DNA of 64,000 nt from Valencia hispanica. Its lineage: Eukaryota; Chordata; Actinopteri; Cyprinodontiformes; Valenciidae. The stretch lies in NCBI GenBank assembly GCA_963556495.2, contig OY747716.1:28072818-28136817 (forward strand), given 5' to 3'. Under the pieces are notes generated by a model. The model did not search any database. It was not told the origin of the DNA and saw only the letters and a list, made by a program, of their open reading frames with translations. The position numbers and the translations under genes were made by a program. Positions 21,672 through 31,159 of the stretch are shown here, one piece after another; positions within the stretch are counted from its first letter, which is position 1; each line of letters opens with the position of its first letter.

Positions 21672-23360
21672 ACATTTCTGTTTACAGCAATTTGAAATTC
21701 ATGATGTGGAACTGAAGTACAACTGCTCATTGTGGTTATTAAGGTGATGCATATGCATATATGTGTCGAAACAAATACATATCTGACATTATTATATGTG
21801 TTAAGGTCAATATAGTATTTTAACAGCAACAGCTTTTTTATGTTTTAGGTTAAACCAAATAGATTTTTTTCTACATTTTTGTTGTTCTGTTCTTTATTCA
21901 AATAGTCTTTGGCTGTTACATAACAAAATGTAGGATATTTCTCCTGGTATACTTACTCTTGCAAGGATAAAGGTAAATATAACTTATAAAGGTAAAAGAT
22001 AACAACAGACTGTCCTGAAAACCAACCCACATGATGATCAAATATTAATGCCAACTACAAAATACATCAAATGCTTAAAATCCCTTCATATATGCAGAAC
22101 AGAGATTTTATGTTGCTTTACTTACAACTTGTTTTCACTTAGGGCGTCTGTCTGGCAGCATTTATAATATTAGTGGGACATAATCATTTGCAGTTCATGC
22201 AGTCTTCTTGGTAAGCCCTCTCTCATCTAAAACGTCTTCCAATGAGAAGCAGATTTCACTGGGCACCAGTTGTGGTCCAACAGCTCTCAGTGATTTTGTT
22301 TTAACCCCGGTGCTTGTTTTAAAACCTCCAGGGGGCATTGAAAAATGAAATGCAAGTGCTGTCAAACACCCCCCACCCCTCCTTGCACATTGCCTTTCTT
22401 AAGAGAGCCCACGCGGCCCATGGTGGGGAAGTGAATCTCACTTAGCTAAATTGACCGTGTCTCATCCCTCAATACCTACTGTTCCCATGGGGAAGATGAA
22501 CTCGACCAGGTGCCATTCAGGGTTTACAGAGTCCAAAGAATTCTCTTAACTTCTTCCACACTCACATTCCTGCTGCAGAGGTGGAGACTGGTCAGTAATG
22601 CCTGTATAGTTTCAGTCAACACCTTACCAGCACCAAACCGTGACTCAGAAGCACATTCTCTGAAGTGCAGCAGAATTATTTGATGAGTGATACTAAACTA
22701 CTGGCATGAATCTTCTGGCAAGTGCACCCTTTACTCGCTCTCTATTAAACATTACAATTTTAATAATTTGTAAGAAGGGCAAAATGTCCAGCTGGCCCCG
22801 ACTTAGCAGTACCCATATTGGCTTTTCCAAATGTCACAGTTATGTACTCAGTTACCATTTACCTGAGACGGTGGGGTACTTCCCTTTAGATTCCAGCACA
22901 GTTGCTCTGATCTGTCAAGCAGAAAAATAACCAGAGGCTACTTCAAAGGCCAGGTCTCCTCCCGGCGGCTACATCTTAAATGCTTCTGCCTTCATGCATC
23001 CTGGGAGTAAAAGACGTCTTTATTTCAAAATTGGTTTCATTAAGATTACTGGAATCCTTTGAGGGTTAGTAGGAAAATGGAAAATGTCTGTACTTTTCTA
23101 TAAGCATCAACTTCAATAACTTTCATGATTCTTTCAGTCATTGTTCCCTCCTCTTATTTAGACGCTAACTCAAAAAGCAGCTGTGAAAATGCTGAAAATA
23201 TTAAAAAGTGGAGCACTTCTCTGAACAAGAGCCTGCTCTCACATCAGGAGCTGGCATTTGTGGTTTATGTGTTGGGGAAAGCTCACCCTGTGTGCAACAA
23301 TTTTAACCTAAGGAGGTATTTTAAGGTGTTCGGAGGGAGACTGAAAGGCAAAAGAATCAA
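21672..23360. other. Gene-free stretch
   Basis: About 1.7 kb with no recognised coding sequence or repeat. A run of C near 22370-22380 is the only low-complexity feature. Confidence 0.45.
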
Positions 23361-23361
23361 T

Positions 23362-23515
23362 CAACAGTGCCCTCCAAAAGTAGCCATAGCCCTTTTATAC
23401 CAACATTTTTCTTACATCTTGTCACTTTCTAGTCCAAAACATGTACAGTAACTGTATTTTAATGAGATTCAATATGAGAGATCAACACAAAGTAGGGCAA
23501 GTTCTTTTTAAGTTT
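23362..23515 (+). repeat. Tc1 terminal inverted repeat relic
   Basis: The interval opens ACAGTGCCCTCCAAAAGTAG. It then has the TTTTAATGAGATTCAATATG / GAGATCAACACAAAGTAG pattern that characterises the long ends of another Tc1 family. No transposase of that family follows, so it is a solo end. Confidence 0.5.
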
Positions 23516-23605
23516 TGTTGCACCATACATTAAATGCATCTAAACTAAACGTGCATACTATGTTAGTTTATAAAAACATAAACAAAAAAGGTACAAAATA
23601 GCAAC

Positions 23606-23608
<3 letters not shown>

Positions 23609-23636
<28 letters not shown>

Positions 23637-23671
23637 CATGCATACATACATACATACTCACACACACGCAC

Positions 23672-23704
<33 letters not shown>

Positions 23705-23736
23705 CCCACCACACACACACACACACACGCACACCG
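23609..23736. repeat. Compound microsatellite A/AT/CATA/CA
   Basis: A-run, then (AT)n, (CATA)n and an imperfect (CA)n with CG interruptions run together for ~128 bases and abut the left end of the next Tc1 copy. Confidence 0.9.
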
Positions 23737-23879
23737 CAGGGCAAGTTGTCCGGGTTAAAAGGATGAGAGGTCTGTAGTTTTCTTCATAGGTACACTTCAG
23801 CTATGAGATACAGAACAGTCATGAACATTGTAGGATTTTTAAAGAATTTACTTTTATAATGGGTCAAAAGAAAATGTTG

Positions 23880-24290
23880 TGCCATACAAGCAAGCAAGAA
23901 TTCTGGCCCTTCCAAACCAGTTACTTCTTCCTTAAGAAGCTCTTCTTGTCTCCAAGAGAATCTTCTTGGCTCCAAGAGAATGCGTCCGCCGAGAGGATCG
24001 CAGCTGATCAGCCTTGTTCCAAAGGGTCTATCTCCTTCAGAGGGACCGAGGCTGAGTCACCTAAGCTCCTGGCTACATCGCCTTCTGTTGGTCTTCCAAT
24101 GACTCGACATCACCATCTGTTCTCCCGGCATAGTGGCTGGCCTCTGGACCTGTCTCAGCAACTGTTTTGGCCGCATGGTCAGCCTCCAGAGTTGTTTCTA
24201 CGTCTTTTTAGGCCATATGGTTGGACCCCAGACTTGATTAGGAGCCACTTGCGGTCTTACGGTTTATTCCGTTCATGAACTGTTTTTTCT
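23880..24290 (+). repeat. Foreign segment with 20-bp and 42-bp tandem repeats
   Basis: This replaces the N-terminal coding part of the Tc1 copy. Two 20-bp units at 23941-23980 (TCTTCTTGTCTCCAAGAGAA and a copy with one change) are followed by three to four degenerate 42-bp units at about 24129-24275. In one open frame (23859-24278, 139 aa) the 42-bp units encode a 14-aa repeat of the form (H/Y)G-x-x-P-(D/E)-L with LF before it: WPHGQPPELF, RPYGWTPDLI, RSYGLF. The Gly spacing is exactly 14 residues. The source is unknown. It may be an expanded minisatellite or a piece of another element's coding region. Confidence 0.6.
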
Positions 24291-24299
24291 GGTGTTTTG

Positions 24300-25081
24300 A
24301 TTTCTGTGTTCCATATAACAAGAACAACCTACCCACTGTGAAGCATGGGGTTGGAAACATTATGCATTATTATAGGGGGACAGGACGACTGATCTGTATT
24401 GAGTAAAGGATGAATGGGGCCATGTATCATGAAATTTTGGGCAAAAACCTCCTTCAATCAGTGAGAGCATTGAAGATGAAACGTGGCTGGATCTTCCAGC
24501 ATGACAATAATCCTAAAGGGCGACTGTGGCTCAGTGGAGGGCGACTGTGGCTCAGTGGTAGATTAGAGTTGGCTTGCAATCGGAGGGTCGTAGGTTCGAT
24601 TCCAGCTTCCTCCAGTCACATGTCGATGTGCCCCTGGGCAAGGCACTTAACCCCAAAATAACATCGTCCTACCGAGCCATGTTGGGTGTCGGTGTATGAA
24701 TGCGAGTGTGAGTGGGTGAATGTGGCTTCAATGTGAAGCGCTTTGAGTGGTCAGTATGACTAGAAAAGCGCTATATAAGTTCAGTCCATTTACCATTTAC
24801 CATTTAAACACACCGCCCAGGCAACAAAGGAGTGGCTACATAAAAAGTATTTCAAGTGGCCTAGCCAGTCTCTAGACCTCAATCCAATAGAAAATCTGTG
24901 GAGGGAGTTGAAAATCTGTGTTGGTCTGCAACAGCTCCAAAACATCACAGCTCTAGAGAAGATCTGCATGGAAGAAATGGCCAAAATACCAGCTACAGTG
25001 TTTGCAAACCTGGTGAAGAAGACCTACAGGAAAGGTTTGACCTCTGTCATTGCCAACCAAGTTTACACTACAAAGTATTGA
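24300..25081 (+). pseudogene. Tc1 transposase C-terminal part, split by a SINE
   Basis: 5' of the SINE, the sequence encodes a PTVKHGVGNIM block, [27 protein letters not shown] and FQHDNNPK (the second catalytic Asp region, 24410-24516). 3' of it (24807-25081) come [22 protein letters not shown] (24860-24905, catalytic Glu), then [15 protein letters not shown] and a TGA at 25080. The first catalytic Asp and the DNA-binding domain are missing, replaced by the foreign segment at 23880-24290. A stop (after LICIE, near 24400) and a small frameshift near 25010 add to the damage. Confidence 0.85.
24518..24806 (+). mobile_element. tRNA-derived SINE inserted in a Tc1 transposase
   Basis: The head is tRNA-like. 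An A-box-like TGGCTCAGTGG occurs twice because the first 21 bases are tandemly duplicated (24518-24538 and 24539-24559). A B box GGTTCGATTCC lies at 24593-24603. The tRNA-unrelated body includes GCGCTTTGAGTGGTCAGTA and AAGCGCTATATAAG and ends in short CCATTTA repeats (24786-24806). This body and tail are common to fish tRNA-SINEs. It is transcribed, if at all, by RNA polymerase III, and needs a LINE for mobility. It splits the transposase directly after the FQHDNNPK block. A clean target duplication was not seen. Confidence 0.88.
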
Positions 25082-25144
25082 GGTGAACTTTTGTTATTGA
25101 CCAATTAGTTATTTTCTGCCCCATTATACAGTTAAATTCTTTAA

Positions 25145-25925
25145 AGGAGGGGTGGCATGTTCTTCTTATGTAGAAAGAGCAATTCTGAGGTCCAGTACAT
25201 CAATAATTTTACCTGAAATAGATCTGTAAGTTCAATAAATGATTTATACTACCTATTTGACATTTTGCACTCACAGCATGTCCGCACTGAACACCTTGAA
25301 ATTAGCTGCATGTCTCTTCAAGAGTCTAAGACATGCCCCCTTCAACACGCTGCCGTCAACGTCATCACAACATTCTCCAGTCACATGGGGACGAAGAATT
25401 ACAGTACTGTAGCATCGGTGCGCCTGACTTTTGGAAGACAGGCATATCTTTCGGTTTACTATGGCCACGCAGGACATGGTAAGTCCAACCATCTCTGACA
25501 AATAGCCTCATCTTTAGGAAGACTAAAAAAGGGCAGTCGTCCTGGCATCCAAATATAAATTTTTTCCATGAAGGCATTGCGCAATTAGGAGAAATAAATA
25601 CCTGTATATAGACTACTACTTTCCACAGGTGCTACCTGATTGCTGTTGACGACGCTCTGCTTTAGTGCTCTGGGAGCGGGGGAGGGAAAGCTGTGGAGAG
25701 ACGTGGGTGGTAATCAAAATTTAGGGGTGTTGCTGGGAGGGTTAGGGCGTTCCTACGAGGACCCTGGCGTTCAGTGCTCAACATCGTGGCCACGAGAATT
25801 TATAGATATTACTCAAACATACATAAATTAACCTAAGAAACACTTGAGGCATGTTTATAAGGAGGGAATGGCATAAGAATGTGATGAAAAGCTTTAAAAA
25901 GTGGATTTTACATGCCACCCCTCCT
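25145..25925. mobile_element. TTAA-flanked MITE with perfect ends, inside Tc1 flank
   Basis: TTAA at 25141-25144 and 25926-25929 flank 781 bp whose inverted ends AGGAGGGGTGGCATGT match perfectly over at least 16 bp. Joining the flanks through one TTAA (AAATTCT-TTAA-AAATCATAC) restores a sequence of the kind expected in the Tc1 3' region, so insertion at TTAA is well supported. No transposase is present. ORFs inside show no known domain. The end layout TTAA-AGG fits Kolobok/T2-like or piggyBac-like elements. Confidence 0.88.
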
Positions 25926-26084
25926 TTAAAAATCATACAATGTGATTTCCTGGATTTGTTTTTTTAACATTCTGTCTCACAGTTGTAATGTACCTATTTT
26001 CAAAATTACAGACCTCTCGTCTTTTTAAGTGGGGCAACTTGCATAATTGATGGCTGCTAAATAGTTTTTTGCCCCACTGTATGT

Positions 26085-27455
26085 ATGTATAGTGGCGGGC
26101 CGTACATTTCACCCCTGGGCCTTCAGTGATATCCTACTTAGTCCTCTACTTAGCCCTTAGTCCTACTTACGCCTCATAATACCATCAATATGACTTCGCG
26201 GCTCGAGAATCCATACAGAATCACACACACATTACATCACTGGCTGGTCAAGCAACAATTTCCGGAGCATTTAAAATCAATAAGCTTGCATAAATAATTA
26301 AGAGTAGGAAACTAAGATCACGGATACTGTCAAATCTAAAAAATAAAAGCAAATTTTAAAATATTAGTCAACAAAGTTTTTATAACTCCACCAAGTATAT
26401 GTGAGCTTAAACAAGTTTGTCCAATAAAATGCGCATTGTCGCCATTTCATATAAGACATAAACGAGGCGATGACAAAACCAACAATGAAAATAAAAAAGA
26501 AAGCAAACCGTACTTGCATTTGTTTTGCACAAAATGCAACAGCTAAACTATTGAACATGTTGAAGCAGCTGCATGTACCACATTATTTACATTATAAATT
26601 ACAGTGGATCAGAATTTATTTTTAACTTGTAGCAATTTTTGCAGTTTCATTTTGTCACCATTGATTGATTACTAACAAAATAAAATGACAAAAACATAAA
26701 ATACAAAGAAAAGGCTTCTACTTACCTACATGGATCTTCTCATCGCGTGTTTATTTGAAAATAAATATCAATCCTTTCTTTTCTCAAGAAGACCTCAATG
26801 GCTCTGCTGTACAGTTTTTCTGTGTGCTTCAGGTAACAAGTAACTCCTTTTTGTGGACATGAAGGCTAATTTTGAAAGCCGTTTCTGTCATGTTTCTTGA
26901 AAGATCCGTCTTGAAAATGGTGTGGGAAGTATATCTGCAACCAAAACAATCCCTTCTCCTTCAGCCATTGTGGGTATAAAACATACACCGACAGCTGTTG
27001 GTGGCTAACAAATTTCTGGGTTTAGTTCAGATATTTTGCAAAATTCCGCCTTTCAGGCTGTCACAAATGCTTATCCAGTCACAGGACGTGTACATGTCAA
27101 TTTCATAATAAGACTTTCCAGCTGGCCTTGGTGTCGCAGACTCGAGAGCTGATTGGACATCACAACTGATTATGTACCTTCACTTACAGTGCAAAGGAGC
27201 CTGCTCTGTTGATTCTGATCTCAGGCAGATTTTATACATCCAGACAACACAAGCTAGCTGAAATATTATTGGATGAAAACTCCACCATAACATATAACAT
27301 TGGAAGCAGCACAACCAAGTGGATATAGTATGACATAAAGAAGACAGACTGGGGGGAATAATTTTATTTAGAAATATTTTTAAAAAAGGTTTACTTTTCC
27401 GAGTATGTTTAGGCCAGCAGAGAGGGCCTTGCTGGCCCTGAAGCCCCACCAATTG

Positions 27456-27460
<5 letters not shown>
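26085..27460. mobile_element. Probable hAT-type repeat, ~1.4 kb
   Basis: The segment starts directly after the Tc1 right end with AGTGGCGGGCCGTAC...GGGCCTTCAG. It ends with GGCCAGCAGAGAGGGCCTTGC...GCCCCACCAATTG. The two ends are loosely inverted (GTGGCGGGCC against GGTGGGGCTTC complemented). The interior matches, from memory, a dispersed teleost repeat without a long ORF. The superfamily is uncertain. Confidence 0.45.

Positions 27461-27461
<1 letters not shown>

Positions 27462-27530
<69 letters not shown>
27462..27530. repeat. (TA)n microsatellite
   Basis: About 34 uninterrupted TA units directly follow the right end of the preceding repeat. Confidence 0.97.
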
Positions 27531-27533
<3 letters not shown>

Positions 27534-30527
27534 AGTTAAAGATGTGAGGGAAATCAAGCTGTTTTATACTGAAGAGTTCAAAAGACAAATTTTGGCTAAG
27601 CTGTAGGTCAATTGCTTATCCTTACTGTTCAGGTTAGGCCGCTAAAGCTTTCCAGCTGCAGCTTTGTTGCGGTGACACATCCAAACTCTGTCATGTCAAC
27701 TGATATAAAAGCATGGGAATTATTAGAGATCCCACGCAAGAGAAGATGGGAGAACTCCAAGAGAGGAATTTTATCACACTCAGGTCCTGCTGTGGCTGTT
27801 CTCGCAGAGTCGGGGAGGAGTGGACTACAGGCTCATGAAACACCTCCTTATCTGGTCAAAGATCAAACCCTCTGGAGAGTGCTCTAATTTCTTGAAATGG
27901 CTTTGACAAGCCATGTCCAGTTGCCTTGAAGAGTGCTAAGTAAGCAAGTCAAAGGCTTTAGGAAACTGATGGTCAAAGGACTAAGAGAAAGGTTAGACGT
28001 CCAAAACACATGAGCTGACTACTGTCACATTCAAATTTTTTTTACAATAAGTAAGGTGGCATTTTTTCTAACACAATTGCCACAAGGATTTGGCTTTGCA
28101 GCAGCTGTTGTTGCAGATAATAGTTTTCAGATAGGCCACCCCACGATAATAGCTCCCAGCGAATTCGTTTTCAGAAGAGACGAATGCATTAAAGTCATCT
28201 GTCTCGGTCTCTGTGGATGCACTTCGGAGGATGGTTGAGTTATGAGTTTGGCTCGTGTTACCTGGCTCTGCTTGAGCTGACCTGAGCAGGACCTTCAGAT
28301 TAAGGGACCATATGGGAGCTGATATCTGAGCCTGAGAGAGAAGAAACATTGAGGCCTCGCCAAAACAGTATTTTTACTTATTTACAGTGATGCATGATGT
28401 GCACACACACAGATATCAGCCTCTAGCACAGCCTAAAAGTCACTTTGTCTTCCTCTGATAATTTTCAGGAAAAATGTATGTTATTTGTAGTAAACCACAA
28501 AAAGCTTAGCTACAATTTCTTTTAGATCTGATGTAGAAAGACTAGCAGTATTTTCAAGAAAAGGGGTATAAATTAGTTTGATCTTTATAAAATTAATTAA
28601 ATCCCATGTTTGGGTAGAGAAGATGATAGTCATGTTTCAATAAACAAAGTAGAATTTAAAGACGTACAAAAATGATATTTGAGTAGAAACACCAAACTAA
28701 AACTCTACATAAAGCTGGCTTGGTTCTGAAAGATTTTGTTTAACATGTCACATCAAACAGATAGGCTACTGACTTACTGTATATTTCAACATTTTATATT
28801 TCCCATTGAACCAATAATAGGAGGACCTTTTTCATGTCTATGAAAAACAATCTGTCTTTAACATTACCTGCAATTCACTGCTAGGACAGCTAAAACATTA
28901 AATTTATTTTAAGAAGCAAAGTATCGCAGGCCTCTTTTGACCAAACTGACATGAGCTGGTGATATGTGTTTGGTCTTTTATCCATAACATAATGTGCCTG
29001 GCTTTTTCTCAAAATAATTTTCCTTCTGAGGCCATGTGAAATTAAATTATGAGTGTTGTGGACTGAATGAGCTATAATAAACCCTATACTAAGTTACTTT
29101 CAACATTTATTTTGTCACGTTTAAAAATCTCTCAAAAATGAGACATGAGAGAGTTCCATATTAAAATATCTCATATCAATATATCAAACAACTGACCTTT
29201 CTTTAGGATTCAAATGATCCTTGAGAAGCTTCTTTAAGTCCCAATGATGGCCTTCCTAAAAAGCCTGAGAGCTAGGCCGGGTTTCCATCTGAGAAAACAA
29301 AAAAGGACTCCTAATGCCATCATCAGGACCCCTGTCCTGGCAGACATCACACACTGATGGATCGATTTACGGCAATTACTCCTAAAAAGAAAAGAAAAAC
29401 ATTACTTAAAAGACCCATTCTTAGGACAATCTATTGTCAGGGATCAGGGGTCAGGGATCGGGCCACATGCAATGTCTCATCCATTGAGACCGTGTTTTAA
29501 ATCTATGCCATTTCTGCCAAGCATTTCTTTCCAAACATTTCCCCTCAAATTAAACAGACAGGAAATTTTTCAGCAATTAAAAGCGTCAACACAGTTCTCT
29601 TGAAAAGTCCCAAACATATGTTTGCCCACAGCACAGTTCATTCTGAGGTCTCTGGAGGAGAAAAACAGCCACTAGAAACATTTATGGACTCATATCCAGA
29701 AAGTCAGAAGTGATAGCGGTCCATTTTTCCAACAAAGCTCTTCAAATGACAGCGCAGAGCTCCACACGCTACAGATAAGCACACACTTTACAGCTGTTGA
29801 ATTTAACAGCTCACCAAAACAAGAAATCAGCATCCCATCTGCTGCTCATTTCTCCAGCACATCGTTAATCAAACTCCAAAGATCCTGTTCTCACCACATT
29901 AGAGATGTACACGAAACCATGCTGTTCTCTCTGTGACATCATCGCACATTAGCAACTGAATTTAAACATGTCCAACCTATTTTAATTTATAATCCATCAA
30001 TGCATAACACGTTTAGTCTGTGACTTTAAAACTAATGACTTGTAAATTATGTCATTCACTCAGAGTTGAAACACCTTTCACTATCCATCAACATCAATGA
30101 TTAACATCAAGCAATTAAATAATGTTAATAAACTTTCCAAGCAGTGAACACTTATTACCAAATTAAAAATTAGCAGAAAGTCCAGACAGTTGTAGTTATT
30201 AAAAACTGTCCAAATCTACCCATGTATACAATATTCAGACTTGAATTACTTACAGGTTTGACCTATTTAGACATTTACCAGAATTTAATGTTGACTTTAA
30301 AAAACTATGGTTACAACATTGTATGGGAATATGGACCATCTTCCACGTACAGCAAGACAATACTTAACAAAAGCTGCGTTCAGTTTGCATTTCATAAAGA
30401 TTTCACCATCCAAATTAAATGCTCAAAAGCTATGTCCCCTGGAGAATGTAACAGGCTGACAGATGGGTAAATGTTAACATTTGCAAAGTTTCGACCAAGA
30501 GTCTTTGTATGTGTCTTTGAAACAAAC
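27531..30527. other. Gene-free stretch, ~3 kb
   Basis: No coding similarity or transposon ends are recognised. The composition is ordinary. A short near-tandem GGGATCAGGGGTCAGGGATC occurs near 29440-29460. Confidence 0.45.
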
Positions 30528-30530
30528 TAA

Positions 30531-31156
30531 GGGACTGTTTACACAACAACGTTGCTGTTTTTGTTTGAATACGCTGGTGAAAATACACCACGTTTACACA
30601 ACAGGGCGCGCGATGGAAAACGATTTAGTACATATGCCCGGCCTTTAGACGGCAGTGTGCCCCGTGTATGCAGTGTTCCAAGGTTTCCCCCTCACAACCC
30701 GGAAAAGAAACATTTCATGATAACTAACAATGGCGGTCTTCTTGTAGTTCTCGGCTTAAATAAAGGCGTATTGATTATTTGACGCACGTACGGTATGCTT
30801 TTCCGTTTGCGATCGCATAGAAGCCTGATGATCTCTAAGTTTTGCTTACAGAGACCAAATAACTCCAGAAGCTGCATCAGTAGTAACGGCATACCTGGAT
30901 CCGCCATTGTTGTTTTTCTGTAGAAAGGCGGGGTGCGCAAGTGCAACACGTCCGTAGGTGGCTGGCAATGACGTCATTGTATTCAAAAGTCTCCGGCTTG
31001 CGTTTGCATGACAACGTATCACCCAGCTTTTTCAGAAGTCTCCACTCTGGAAGCCGTTTTCAAAAAGATGCGTTTTCGCCCCCCCGTTTTCCCGTTGTCG
31101 TGTAAACGAGAGGCCGAATCGGAGAGAAAAACCTCAGTTTTGATGAAAACAGCCCC
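30531..31156. mobile_element. PIF/Harbinger-like MITE
   Basis: TAA at 30528-30530 and 31157-31159 (a 3-bp target site as used by PIF/Harbinger) bound 626 bp. The inverted ends begin GGGACTGTTTACAC and, complemented, GGGGCTGTTTTCAT. Inside, a GC-rich terminal part (TTTTCGCCCCCCCGTTTTCC near 31072) and subterminal inverted words (TGTTTACAC / GTGTAAACG) support a MITE. No transposase is encoded. Confidence 0.7.
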
Positions 31157-31159
31157 TAA

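Larger units (their letters stand above)
23737..26079 (+). mobile_element. Tc1-like transposon broken by several insertions
   Basis: The right end is clear: a terminal repeat finishing GCCCCACTG at 26079, followed by TA. The matching left terminal repeat (GATGAGAGGTCTGTAGTTTTC, CATAGGTACACTTCAGCTATG) lies at 23760-23810 and corresponds in inverse to AAAATTACAGACCTCTCGTC near 26003. The transposase C-terminal part is at 24300-25081. Inside it are a 42-bp-period segment (23880-24290), a tRNA SINE (24518-24806) and, in the 3' flank, a TTAA MITE (25145-25925). With the insertions removed, the original copy would be a normal-sized Tc1 lacking its N-terminal coding region. Confidence 0.8.

Noticed and set aside
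24518..24620. Possible functional tRNA gene (A and B boxes present)
   Set aside because: The tRNA-like part is followed by a SINE body and CCATTTA tail, does not fold as a full tRNA from what I can see, and interrupts a transposase. It is a SINE head.
27180..27557. 125-codon minus-strand ORF with an IYIY tract
   Set aside because: It is produced by the (TA)n microsatellite and adjoining repeat sequence.
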